This document shows positions 42,627 to 50,200 of a stretch of DNA of 64,000 nucleotides, one piece after another. The notes under the pieces were generated by a model. The model was not told the origin of the DNA and made no database searches. It worked only from the letters and a program-made list of their open reading frames with translations. The position numbers and the translations under genes were made by a program. Position 1 is the stretch's first letter, and each line of letters begins with the position of its first letter. The DNA lies in assembly GCF_001425625.1 (NCBI RefSeq), contig NZ_LMCP01000023.1, positions 208,487 through 272,486 of the forward strand, read 5' to 3'. The stretch comes from Mesorhizobium sp. Root102. GTDB taxonomy: Bacteria > Pseudomonadota > Alphaproteobacteria > Rhizobiales > Rhizobiaceae.

Positions 42627-44270
42627 TCACTCCGCAGGGGCAGGCGCGACGCCGGACTGGGCCGGTCCATCGCCGACGACGGCGGCGGCCGGCGCGCCGC
42701 GCGCCGTCATCCAGATATTGTAGCAGGCCACAATCGCGCCGAGCAGGAACAGCAGGCCGCCGAAGGCGCGCGCGATATAATAGGGATACATCGCCACGAG
42801 CGTGTCGACGAAGGAATAGGTGAGCGTTCCGTCTTCAGTGTAGGTCCGCCACATCAGACCTTGGATGATGCCGGAATTCCACATCGCAAAAACGTAGATC
42901 AGGGTCCCTGCGAGCGCGAGCCAGAAATGGACCTCGACAAGCGTCGCCGAATACATGGCCGGGCGTTTCCACAGTGCGGGAACAAGCGTGTAGAGCGAGC
43001 CGAAGGTGATCAGCGCCACCCAGCCGAGTGCGCCGGCGTGGACATGACCGATCGTCCAGTCGGTGTAATGGGAGAGAGAATTGACCGGCCGGATGGCAAG
43101 GAACGAGCCTTCGAAAGTCGCCAGGCCATAGAAGACGGCGGCCACAAACATGAAGCGCAGCGTCGCGTCGTCGCGCACCTTGTGCCATGCGCCGTTAAGC
43201 GTCAGCAACGCGTTGCCGGCGGACGCCCATGAAGGCACCAGAAGCATCACCGAGAAAGTCATGCCGAGGTTCTGCACCCAATGCGGCAGGGCCGTATAAT
43301 GGAGATGATGAGAGCCGACCCAGATGTAGAAGAAGGTGATGCCCCAGAAACTGAGGATCGACAGCCGGTAGGAGAAGATCGGCCGCCCTGCACGCACCGG
43401 CAGGTAGTAGTAAAGCATCCCCAGGAAGCCCGATGTGAGGAAGAAGGCGACCGCATTGTGGCCGTACCACCATTGCACCATCGCATCCTGCACGCCGGCC
43501 CAGATGGTGTAGCTCTTGGCGTGGCCCCAAGACACCGGAATGGCGAGATTGTTGACGATGTGCAGAATCGCGACCACCAGGATGAAGGCGAGATAGTACC
43601 AGTTGGCGACGTAGATATGTGGTTCCTTGCGGCGCGCCAGCGTACGGATGTAGAGGATGAAATAGACGACCCAGACAATCACCAGCCAGAGGTCGGCATA
43701 CCATTCGGCTTCGGCGTACTCCTTCGACTGGGTGACGCCGATCAGGTAGCCGCTCACCGCCAGCAGACAGAACAGGTTGAAACCGAACAGCACGAACCAG
43801 GGGCTGATCTGCCCGGCGAGACGTGCCCGTGAGGTGCGCTGCACGACATGGAAGGAGGTGGCGATCAGCGCATTGCCGCCGAAGCCGAAGATAACGCCCG
43901 TGGTGTGGGTGGGCCGCAACCGGCCAAATGTCGACCAGGCGGCATCGAAGGCGAGGTTCGGCCAGGCGAGCTGGGAGGCAACCCAGACGCCCATGAACAT
44001 GCCAAACACGGCCCAGGCCATGGAAAGCGCGATGCCGACCTTGATCGGGTCGTCGTAATAGCTGGCCTGCCGGTCCTCTTGCGGTTCGGGGCCGTAGAAT
44101 GCCGACAGGACCAGGTAAAGCAGGACGCCGCTGTAGACAATCACGATGACGCCGTGCACGCCGAGCGGATCGGACTTGCCAAGCGCTGCCATGGCGACGC
44201 CCACGATCACCATCAGAATCAGGATGACGGCACAATATTGTCTTTCACTCGAAGTAAGTTGCGCGACCAT
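42627..44270 (-). CDS. ccoN: cbb3-type cytochrome c oxidase catalytic subunit I (CcoN/FixN)
   Basis: The 547-residue, 12-helix subunit carries the haem b and haem b3-CuB site and reduces O2 at low concentration. Haem-copper ligand regions are visible: LRPTHTTGVIFGFGGNALIA near 115-135, YGHNAVAFFLTSGFLGMLYY near 265-285, VGSHHLHYTALPHWVQ near 310 and DWTIGHVHAGALGWVALITF near 390. The start at 44270 (MVAQLTSSERQY) has AGGGA upstream; a start at 44297 lacks a ribosome site and would overlap the Rrf2 gene end. Confidence 0.97.
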   Translation of the reverse strand: MVAQLTSSERQYCAVILILMVIVGVAMAALGKSDPLGVHGVIVIVYSGVLLYLVLSAFYGPEPQEDRQASYYDDPIKVGIALSMAWAVFGMFMGVWVASQLAWPNLAFDAAWSTFGRLRPTHTTGVIFGFGGNALIATSFHVVQRTSRARLAGQISPWFVLFGFNLFCLLAVSGYLIGVTQSKEYAEAEWYADLWLVIVWVVYFILYIRTLARRKEPHIYVANWYYLAFILVVAILHIVNNLAIPVSWGHAKSYTIWAGVQDAMVQWWYGHNAVAFFLTSGFLGMLYYYLPVRAGRPIFSYRLSILSFWGITFFYIWVGSHHLHYTALPHWVQNLGMTFSVMLLVPSWASAGNALLTLNGAWHKVRDDATLRFMFVAAVFYGLATFEGSFLAIRPVNSLSHYTDWTIGHVHAGALGWVALITFGSLYTLVPALWKRPAMYSATLVEVHFWLALAGTLIYVFAMWNSGIIQGLMWRTYTEDGTLTYSFVDTLVAMYPYYIARAFGGLLFLLGAIVACYNIWMTARGAPAAAVVGDGPAQSGVAPAPAE

Positions 44271-44293
44271 GCTTTTCCCTTGCAACGCTCGGT

Positions 44294-44761
44294 TCATGCC
44301 GCTTGACCTGCAGGATCGCCGGCCAGCTTATGTGCGTCAAGCACGACCGCAAGTTGCGATCGGTTCGCAACCAGATCCGCTAGCGTGAACTTGTCAAAAA
44401 CAGATAGGTATGAGCCGAGCGCGTCCCTGATGACACCTTTCAGGCGACAAGTCGGCGATAGGACACAACGGCCCGCGTCGGCTTTCATACACTCGACGAT
44501 CGGAAAGTCATCACCGAGGTTGCGCACCACTGTCCCGACATTGATCTTGTCCGGCGTCATCGCCAGACGGATGCCTCCCGAGCGGCCGCGGGCTGTCGAC
44601 AGGAGTCCCATGTTCCGCAGCCTCAGGGCGATCTTGAGAAGATGATTGCGCGATATGCCGTAGCTCTCGGCGACGTCGTTCACGGTGCTCAGCCGCCGAT
44701 CATGGATCGCAAGATAGATTAGCATTCTCAGTGCATAATCGGTTTGTAGCGTCATCCGCAT
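44294..44761 (-). CDS. Rrf2-family regulator, NsrR-like
   Basis: The 155-residue protein has an N-terminal winged helix (TLQTDYALRMLIYLAI, then VNDVAESYGISRNHLLKIAL) and three cysteines, Cys91, Cys99 and Cys105 (ECMKADAGRCVLSPTCRLK), the spacing of iron-sulfur NsrR proteins that sense nitric oxide. C-terminal FDKFTLADL also matches NsrR. It lies between the truncated-globin gene and ccoN on the same strand and probably controls this operon. Confidence 0.85.
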   Translation of the reverse strand: MRMTLQTDYALRMLIYLAIHDRRLSTVNDVAESYGISRNHLLKIALRLRNMGLLSTARGRSGGIRLAMTPDKINVGTVVRNLGDDFPIVECMKADAGRCVLSPTCRLKGVIRDALGSYLSVFDKFTLADLVANRSQLAVVLDAHKLAGDPAGQAA

Positions 44762-45120
44762 GTCGGTTGCCTCGACGCGGGGTCGCCTCGCGGCAGGTGA
44801 ACGAACATGCCGACCTTCAGTCTCTGCGCGTTGCGTTCGGCGCGGTCGATGAACACAGTCGCTACCTCAGGCTCGCAAAGTTTGAGCGCCGTCTCTCGTG
44901 CCCGAGCCATATCTCGGAGTCGTCTACGAAGACGTCCTTCAGCTTGAGGGGCGTCGGCCTTGAGTATGACCGAGCACCATAAGTCGAGCATTTTCTCCAG
45001 ATGGGGCTTCCAATCGCTGACAATGTGCCGGGCCAAGATCCGGCCGAGGCGAGCTTCAGCCCGCACGTAGAAGGAGCGGACCAGCCGACTTATGGACATC
45101 CTGTCTACTTGCGGGTGCAT
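44752..45120 (-). CDS. Degenerate group III truncated-haemoglobin-like protein
   Basis: The 122-residue product begins MHPQVDRMSISRLVRSFYVR, followed by RIVSDW-like HIVSDWKPHLEKMLDLWCSV. This is the B/C/E-helix pattern of group III truncated globins, and the end (CEPEVATVFIDRAERNAQRL) matches the G/H region. The segment expected to carry the proximal His is shortened and has no His. An alternative frame there contains DVFVDDSEIWLG, resembling the missing piece, so a double frameshift is possible. Its stop overlaps the Rrf2 start by 10 bases. A frame upstream to 45255 is open. Confidence 0.5.
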   Translation of the reverse strand: MHPQVDRMSISRLVRSFYVRAEARLGRILARHIVSDWKPHLEKMLDLWCSVILKADAPQAEGRLRRRLRDMARARETALKLCEPEVATVFIDRAERNAQRLKVGMFVHLPRGDPASRQPTCG

Positions 45121-45363
45121 CAGGGATTGCTCTGCAGCGGGCCGGACTCTGTCGAGAGGTTGAGCAGGCATTCGGGAATAACCATCAATTGGCATCTGAA
45201 ATACCACTTTACGATCGATCAAAGACTTCCGCAAGAAACGAACGTCACGAGACACCGCTTCGGCTCACCGCAAACGAGGGCAATTATAAAAGCCACGGCG
45301 CTTGGCTGGCGTTGCCGGGAGCGCCCAAGTTGCGGCCGTGCAGACTTCATCGAGCCGTCGCGG

Positions 45364-45510
45364 CTACAGCGGCACGCCGACAACCGCGAGAAGGGTCAGC
45401 AGTAGCGAGCCGAGGCTAGCGACTACAACGATAACGCCGAAGATGAACGCAAGCGCTGCGATCGGATCGTAAGGTTTGCCCATCGTTTGGGTCACAGTTG
45501 CCACCATCAT
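45364..45510 (-). CDS. Possible small membrane protein
   Basis: A 48-codon frame encodes MMVATVTQTMGKPYDPIAAL followed by a hydrophobic helix (AFIFGVIVVVASLGSLLLTL) and ends LLAVVGVPL. The ribosome site is weak. It could be a real single-helix protein, but evidence is limited to composition. Confidence 0.35.
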   Translation of the reverse strand: MMVATVTQTMGKPYDPIAALAFIFGVIVVVASLGSLLLTLLAVVGVPL

Positions 45511-45937
45511 GAAACCGCCGCGCCTGACAAACACTGGACCCTGCACGTTGCCAAGTCGACCCCCCATCCATTTCCAGAGTAATATCTACTGACGCTGACG
45601 ACCCGGTCAAAGATCAACCGAGAGCGTCGAGGCGGCGACTCCGGCGGTTCCTGGACACACCCGGACGGAGGCCTTCGCGCCCTCTGACGAGGATGTGGGA
45701 AGGCTGAAGCCGCGTCGGGCTGCCGATGGCTCAAGCGGTTGTTTGACCGTTGAACGAGCAGCGATAGTGGGCGAGCCAGGAGCGAATGCGTCCGTTGGAT
45801 GGAATAATTTTCTACATCCTGGAGCCTTCAAAAAAGTTTGCGACAGAACCTCCTCAATCGCATCTCCAATCACTGGCCTAACAGCCTGCTTGTTCTACCG
45901 ATGCGCTGGCGCGGGCCGATGTGACCGGACCCGCCAA
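45511..45937. other. Gap of about 430 bases with no recognisable gene
   Basis: Several short frames exist, but none has a ribosome site, a family match or consistent codon use. The region lies between the cco operon and a broken peptidase gene and looks like rearranged DNA. Confidence 0.5.
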
Positions 45938-46516
45938 TCAAATGTTCCGCCTTGCTTCAACCAGTGAGGCAAAGAAGGAAGCCCCGAAGGGCAGTGCTTC
46001 GTCGTTAAAATCGAACCACGCGCTGTGAAGTATGCGGCCATTATCGTCCGGTCCATTGCCGATCCAGCCATAGCATCCGGGTCGGTCTTGGAGCATGAAG
46101 GCAAAGTCTTCGACGATCATCGTCTGCGGCGGGTTTGTCTCGATCTTGTTGAACACCGACGATCCCGCGGCCTCTGCCGATCGGGCAGCGGATTGCGAAT
46201 TGATGAGCGTCGGATATTGCTGGACATAGGAAACCTTGCACTGCGCGCCGGTCGATAGCCCGATGCCTTCCACGATGCGCCGCACCGCCGGCTCGGCTGC
46301 CGCGCGCGCGTCGGGAGAGAATGCCCGCACAGTACCCCGGATGGTGACCTTGTTCGGTAAGACATTGTAGGCATCACCACCATGAATTTGCGTGGCGCTT
46401 ACCACGATTGCATCCAGCGGGTCGGTATTTCGCGCGGAAATCTGCTGAAGTGCGACGAGGATGTGTCCGGCTGTCAGAATAACATCGACCCCTTTCTGCG
46501 GTTGGGCCGCATGCAT
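45938..46516 (-). pseudogene. M20-family amidohydrolase, 5'-truncated
   Basis: The frame encodes the second half of a hippurate hydrolase/amidohydrolase: HILVALQQISARNTDPLDAI, VVSATQIHGGDAYNVLPNKV, TIRGTVRAFSP and QTMIVEDFAFMLQDRPGCYG. The N-terminal metal-binding domain of about 190 residues is missing, and the histidine-kinase gene starts to be read just 43 bases upstream, so the gene was cut by a rearrangement. Confidence 0.8.
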
Positions 46517-46558
46517 CCCGATGGACGAAACTTCGATACATTATCGCCCGACGCGCCG

Positions 46559-47890
46559 TTACGCATCCGTTGGCAGAGTCACCACAGCCTCAAAGCCAGT
46601 CCCGTGCCCGGTGATGGGCGAGCGCAGCACGAGCGATCCGCCAGCACGCTCGGCTATGGTCCTCACGATGGCGAGGCCCAGTCCACTGCCTTCACCCGAT
46701 ATTGCAGCGCGCTCGAAACGTGACGTCAGCCGCGCGAGTATTTCGACCGGGATCACTGGTCCCTCATTGGTTACGAGAAGCCGTCCGTCCGCCCCCAGCG
46801 TGATTGCGACCGGAGTATCGGGTTTGCCATGTCTCAGCGCATTTTCGATCAGGTTGCGACAAAGGATTCCGAAGGCATCAGGGTCGATATCCGACAACAC
46901 AGGCTCCGATGGCAGGCTGAGATCCAGTCGGTTTGTCGCTCCGGCTCGCTCGAAATCGGCCACGATCAGCCGCAGGATTGGGCACAGGTCGGCAGGCCTG
47001 TCACCCCTGAGCCTGCCGCCTTCAGCACGGGCGAGTTGCATCAGCTTCTCCGAAAGCCTGGCCAGCCGTTTGAGTGTTACCTCGATATCGGCGGCCCGCT
47101 GCGCCGCCTGTCGATCGGTCGTCTCGGCCTGCAGTCGCTGGGCCTGGGCGATAGCCCCGGCGATGGGGTTTCGAAGCTCATGCGCGGCGTTCGCCGTGAA
47201 ACTGCGTTCGGCTTCGAACGCTTCCTTCAAACGAAGCAGCAACTGGTTAGCCGCTGCCGCAATGGGTGCGACTTCGCCAGGAAGACCGGTCTCCGCCACC
47301 GCCGACAAGTCCTGAGCGCTGCGCGCGGCGAGGTCAGTTCTCAATCTTCGTACCGACCGGAAGCTCAGCCGGACGGCGCCGAAAATCGCTACCAGGCTGA
47401 GCGGGATCATGATCAGCAGCGGCAATGCGAGCGCGCCCTGCATGTTACGCGCGACCGTCGCTCGGTGCTCGAGGGGTTCGGCTACCGCGATCGTGACCGT
47501 CTCCTGCAAAGCCGCATCGTAATAAAGCCGATGCGTGGCGGAGTCGCGGAAGCCCATGCCCTGATAGGGCGGAAAGACGGACTCGTCGGCGTCGTGTGAT
47601 TTGAGAAGCACGCGGCCTTGGGCGTCGCGAACGACGTAGGTGAAATACTCATTGTGCCGGCGCAGCGTCGCGATCCGCTGCGTAAGCCCCTGTTCCTCGC
47701 GACCAACAATATCGAGTACCGCGAGCGGCAGGATGCGTTGCGCCGTCTCCTCCAGCGCCGAGTCGAAAACCTCGTTCATTTCATTGCGAAGGATGTTCGC
47801 GGTGATGGTCGCAGCGGTTATCCAGAAAAGCGTTACGCCTAGTCCGATGGCGAGCGCGAGCCGGACCTCGAGCGAGCGGGGAGCCTTCAT
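46559..47890 (-). CDS. Sensor histidine kinase (QseC/PmrB-like)
   Basis: The 443-residue membrane kinase has two helices (about residues 10-33 and 152-173) flanking a periplasmic sensor region, a HAMP part, the dimerisation motif with phosphorylated His in FTANAAHELRNPIAGAIAQ near 240, an N-box ILCRNLIENALRHG near 340 and a G-box GEGSGLGLAIVRTIAERAGG near 397. It overlaps its response-regulator stop (ATGA) and so works with that regulator. It faces the PepSY/DUF2271 group and probably controls it. Confidence 0.92.
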   Translation of the reverse strand: MKAPRSLEVRLALAIGLGVTLFWITAATITANILRNEMNEVFDSALEETAQRILPLAVLDIVGREEQGLTQRIATLRRHNEYFTYVVRDAQGRVLLKSHDADESVFPPYQGMGFRDSATHRLYYDAALQETVTIAVAEPLEHRATVARNMQGALALPLLIMIPLSLVAIFGAVRLSFRSVRRLRTDLAARSAQDLSAVAETGLPGEVAPIAAAANQLLLRLKEAFEAERSFTANAAHELRNPIAGAIAQAQRLQAETTDRQAAQRAADIEVTLKRLARLSEKLMQLARAEGGRLRGDRPADLCPILRLIVADFERAGATNRLDLSLPSEPVLSDIDPDAFGILCRNLIENALRHGKPDTPVAITLGADGRLLVTNEGPVIPVEILARLTSRFERAAISGEGSGLGLAIVRTIAERAGGSLVLRSPITGHGTGFEAVVTLPTDA

Positions 47891-48546
47891 GCCGTTCCCA
47901 ACCGATAGCCAAGGCCGCGCTCTGTCTTGATGATGTTGTGGCCGAGCTTCTTGCGGAGCCGGCTTACATGCACTTCGATGGTGTTGCTCTCCACCTCGGT
48001 GCCAAAAGAATAAAGTCGCTCTTCCAGCTGCGCTTTGGCGAGAAGCTGCCCCGGCCGCTGCACGAAGGCTTCAAAAAGCGCCCATTCGCGAGCTGTAAGT
48101 GGTACGGCACGACCATCCTTGTGCACGGAGCGGGCGGCAAGGTCGATGTCCAGCGGGCCTAGCGTCACGATCGGGTTTGGATTGCCGGTATAGCGCCGTG
48201 CCACCGAGCCGATGCGCGCCGACAGTTCCGCCAGGTCGAAGGGCTTGACGATGTAGTCGTCGGCTCCGGCATTGAGCCCCTCGATCCGGTCCGACACCTG
48301 GTCAAGCGCCGTCAGTACGATGACGGGGCTGGCGTCTCCCTTCGCTCGCAAGGACCGAAGAAAGGGGATGCCGCGACCATCGGGCAGCATCAGGTCCAGA
48401 AGGACGAGGTCATAGGCGGCGACGGCCAGCGCCTCGCGCGCCTCATCGAGGCGCGTGAACCAGTCGATCGAATGACCGTCTGCTCGGACTTGATCGCGGA
48501 CGGCAGCGCCTAACACGGTATCGTCTTCGATAAGGAGGATGCGCAT
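47887..48546 (-). CDS. OmpR/PhoB-type response regulator (QseB/PmrA-like)
   Basis: The 219-residue protein has a receiver domain (MRILLIEDDTVLGAAVRDQV at the start, Asp in YDLVLLDLMLPDGRG near 50, Lys in DDYIVKPFDLAEL near 100) and a winged-helix DNA-binding domain (EVESNTIEVHVSRLRKKLGH near 190). I chose the start at 48546 because it gives the family N-terminus and lies 81 bases from a shared operator half; upstream in-frame ATGs at 48576 and 48588 exist. It is transcribed away from the PepSY gene. Confidence 0.92.
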   Translation of the reverse strand: MRILLIEDDTVLGAAVRDQVRADGHSIDWFTRLDEAREALAVAAYDLVLLDLMLPDGRGIPFLRSLRAKGDASPVIVLTALDQVSDRIEGLNAGADDYIVKPFDLAELSARIGSVARRYTGNPNPIVTLGPLDIDLAARSVHKDGRAVPLTAREWALFEAFVQRPGQLLAKAQLEERLYSFGTEVESNTIEVHVSRLRKKLGHNIIKTERGLGYRLGTA

Positions 48547-48594
48547 GCCTGTTGGTTCCGCCCCTGTCTGTGCCATCCGTCTTTTCATTCCAGG

Positions 48595-48643
48595 CTGAAG
48601 GAAACCTGAAGCAAAGGGCGCGCTGGCTTCAGGCGACCGTCAG
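48595..48643. promoter_or_regulatory. Four-half-site operator (copy 1), between response regulator and PepSY gene
   Basis: The sequence reads CTGAAG-N5-CTGAAG-N15-CTTCAG-N5-CGTCAG: a direct repeat with an 11-base period facing an inverted direct repeat. The forward pair ends 81 bases before the PepSY ATG (48692), and the inverted pair starts 81 bases from the response-regulator ATG (48546). The pattern resembles PmrA/QseB boxes (repeats spaced by 5). Confidence 0.75.
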
Positions 48644-48691
48644 CTTTAGGGTGCAGGAAATGGCCGCGCGCCCCTTTTAGGAGTTTGAGCC

Positions 48692-49060
48692 ATGACGCAT
48701 GGCCTGACAATGCTGACGCTTCTAGCCTCACTCGGCGGAGTCGGCGCGGCAATGGCCGATGAAGGCTGCAGCGTGCCGATGACGGACTGGCAGCCTCCCG
48801 AATCCGTCCAGCGGATGGCCGAGAAGCAGGGATGGACCGTCCGTCGGATCAAGATCGACGACGGCTGCTACGAAATCCGCGGTCTGGACGCCTCCGGGCG
48901 GCCTGTCGAAGCCATCGTCGATCCTGCTACGCTCAAGGTCGTTTCCCTCGAATACCAGGACGAAGATCGCGGTGGGTCAGGCCCCAGCGCGCCGAATGGA
49001 GCCGTTCCGAAGAATGGTGTCGCGGTGCCGGGCCCGGTGGCGACGCCGACGGAAGATTGA
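48692..49060 (+). CDS. PepSY-domain secreted protein
   Basis: The 122-residue product has a signal peptide of about 22 residues (GGVGAAMA) and one PepSY-like domain: WQPPESVQRMAEKQGWTVRR near residues 33-52, then IDDGCYEIRGLDASGRPVEA and IVDPATLKVV near 75. The tail is Pro/Gly-rich. PepSY proteins of this kind are periplasmic and occur with ApbE and DUF2271 redox genes. AGGAG lies eight bases before the ATG. Confidence 0.85.
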   Translation: MTHGLTMLTLLASLGGVGAAMADEGCSVPMTDWQPPESVQRMAEKQGWTVRRIKIDDGCYEIRGLDASGRPVEAIVDPATLKVVSLEYQDEDRGGSGPSAPNGAVPKNGVAVPGPVATPTED

Positions 49061-49088
49061 TGGTCCGGGGCTGAGGCTGCGTACTTTC

Positions 49089-49137
49089 CTTACGTGCAGC
49101 TGAAGCGAATTTCTCGCACTCTTCAGCAAGCGCTCAG
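49089..49137 (+). promoter_or_regulatory. Four-half-site operator (copy 2), upstream of acidic secreted protein
   Basis: The sequence reads CTTACG-N5-CTGAAG-N15-CTTCAG-N5-GCTCAG. All three spacings are identical to copy 1. The direct pair ends 78 bases before the ATG at 49183. Confidence 0.75.
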
Positions 49138-49182
49138 GATAGGCGGCAATTCTTTTCCCATCCACAACATGGGAGACCTAGC

Positions 49183-49518
49183 ATGAAACTCACACTTGCC
49201 CTTCTTGCCGCGACCGCCATCGGCGCGGTTGTAACCATCGCGGCGGCCGCGACCGTTGGACCGTTCGCCGGCAACACGTTCAGCCACGTCGCTGACAAGG
49301 TTGCGGAAGTTGCTGATCGCGGCGCGACCATCCTGGCCAGCGATGACGATGATGAAGATCATGAGTACCGAAAGCACGGCCGTACCGACGACGATGGTGA
49401 AGACGATGACGACGACGCTGCCGGGACGGCCTCGAACCCGGCACCAGCAGGCACCGTTGCGCCGCCTGTGAACGGGTTGTTCGGCGACGGTCCGGGTCCG
49501 CGGGTCAAGGTAAACTGA
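49183..49518 (+). CDS. Secreted acidic Asp-rich protein, unknown
   Basis: The 111-residue product starts with a hydrophobic signal segment (KLTLALLAATAIGAVVTIAA) that may be cleaved or serve as an anchor. The middle is strongly acidic (SDDDDEDHEYRKHGRTDDDG, then EDDDDDAAG) and the end is Pro/Gly-rich. Asp clusters with His suggest metal-ion binding in the periplasm, but no family is recognised. GGAG precedes the ATG. It has its own copy of the shared operator, so it is part of the same regulon. Confidence 0.75.
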   Translation: MKLTLALLAATAIGAVVTIAAAATVGPFAGNTFSHVADKVAEVADRGATILASDDDDEDHEYRKHGRTDDDGEDDDDDAAGTASNPAPAGTVAPPVNGLFGDGPGPRVKVN

Positions 49519-49610
49519 CGCATATACCGGGCTGATTGATCTGCGTGCGACCCTGCCCCGATGCCCGGTGGCGGGGTCGCGCTTTCGGGGACCTTCTGCC
49601 AGCTGTGAAG

Positions 49611-49659
49611 CTGACGGCAAGCTGAAGCGAAAAGGCTCGCACCGTCAGGAAAGTATCAG
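49611..49659 (+). promoter_or_regulatory. Four-half-site operator (copy 3), upstream of DUF2271 gene
   Basis: The sequence reads CTGACG-N5-CTGAAG-N15-CGTCAG-N5-TATCAG, with the same spacings as copies 1 and 2. The direct pair ends 82 bases before the ATG at 49709. Confidence 0.75.
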
Positions 49660-49708
49660 CTGGAAGCGGCATTTTCCCATCATCGCAATCCTTGATGGAG
49701 AACTCATC

Positions 49709-50179
49709 ATGAAATCTCTTCTGGTCGCCCTTGCCCTCACCACGGCGCTCACCCTTCCCAGCATGGCTCTCGCGCGCCCCGTGACGCTGACGACCAATCT
49801 GACGAACTACGGCGGCAACGGTGCCTACCTCGCCCTCTACGTCACGGATGCAAAAGGAGCCTATGCCGGCAGTTTGTGGATGGCCGGCGGCAAGTCGAAG
49901 TATCATGAGCACCTGAGTGACTGGTACCGCGTCACCGGAGGTAATTCGGCCGAGATCAACGGGATCACGGGGGCAAGCGTCGGCGCGGGGCGGGCGCTCT
50001 CCATCACCCTTGACCTAGCCGACACGCTCTTCGATGCTGGCTATGCGCTGCACATTGACGCCGCCGCAGAGGATATGCGCGACAGCCCCTCGGAAATTGT
50101 CGTGCCGCTTACTGCCGCGGGTGCGGGCAAAGCTACCGCCGGCCGTCGCTACATAGCGAACTTTACCTACGACATGTGA
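49709..50179 (+). CDS. DUF2271 periplasmic protein, possible flavinylation target
   Basis: The 156-residue product has a signal peptide (cleavage near SMALA, residue 22) and a DUF2271 domain: NLTNYGGNGAYLALYVTDAK near 30-49 and SLWMAGGKSKYHEHLSDWYR near 55-74. Residues 84-90 read NGITGAS, similar to the ApbE target motif D-x-x-S/T-G-A-T/S with Asn in place of Asp; Ser90 would carry the FMN. DUF2271 proteins have been linked to extracytosolic flavin chemistry. GGAG precedes the ATG at 49709. It leads the flavoreductase-apbE operon. Confidence 0.85.
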   Translation: MKSLLVALALTTALTLPSMALARPVTLTTNLTNYGGNGAYLALYVTDAKGAYAGSLWMAGGKSKYHEHLSDWYRVTGGNSAEINGITGASVGAGRALSITLDLADTLFDAGYALHIDAAAEDMRDSPSEIVVPLTAAGAGKATAGRRYIANFTYDM

Positions 50180-50200
50180 GATCGAGCGAAGGAGAACGGC

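Noticed and set aside
45209..45222. FixK/Fnr-like box upstream of the globin-Rrf2-cco operon
   Set aside because: Only one half (TTGAT on the minus strand) fits; the other half (CGTAA) differs from ATCAA at three positions.
45607..45873. 88-codon minus-strand frame between the cco operon and the M20 remnant
   Set aside because: Composition is low-complexity, with no ribosome site or recognisable family.
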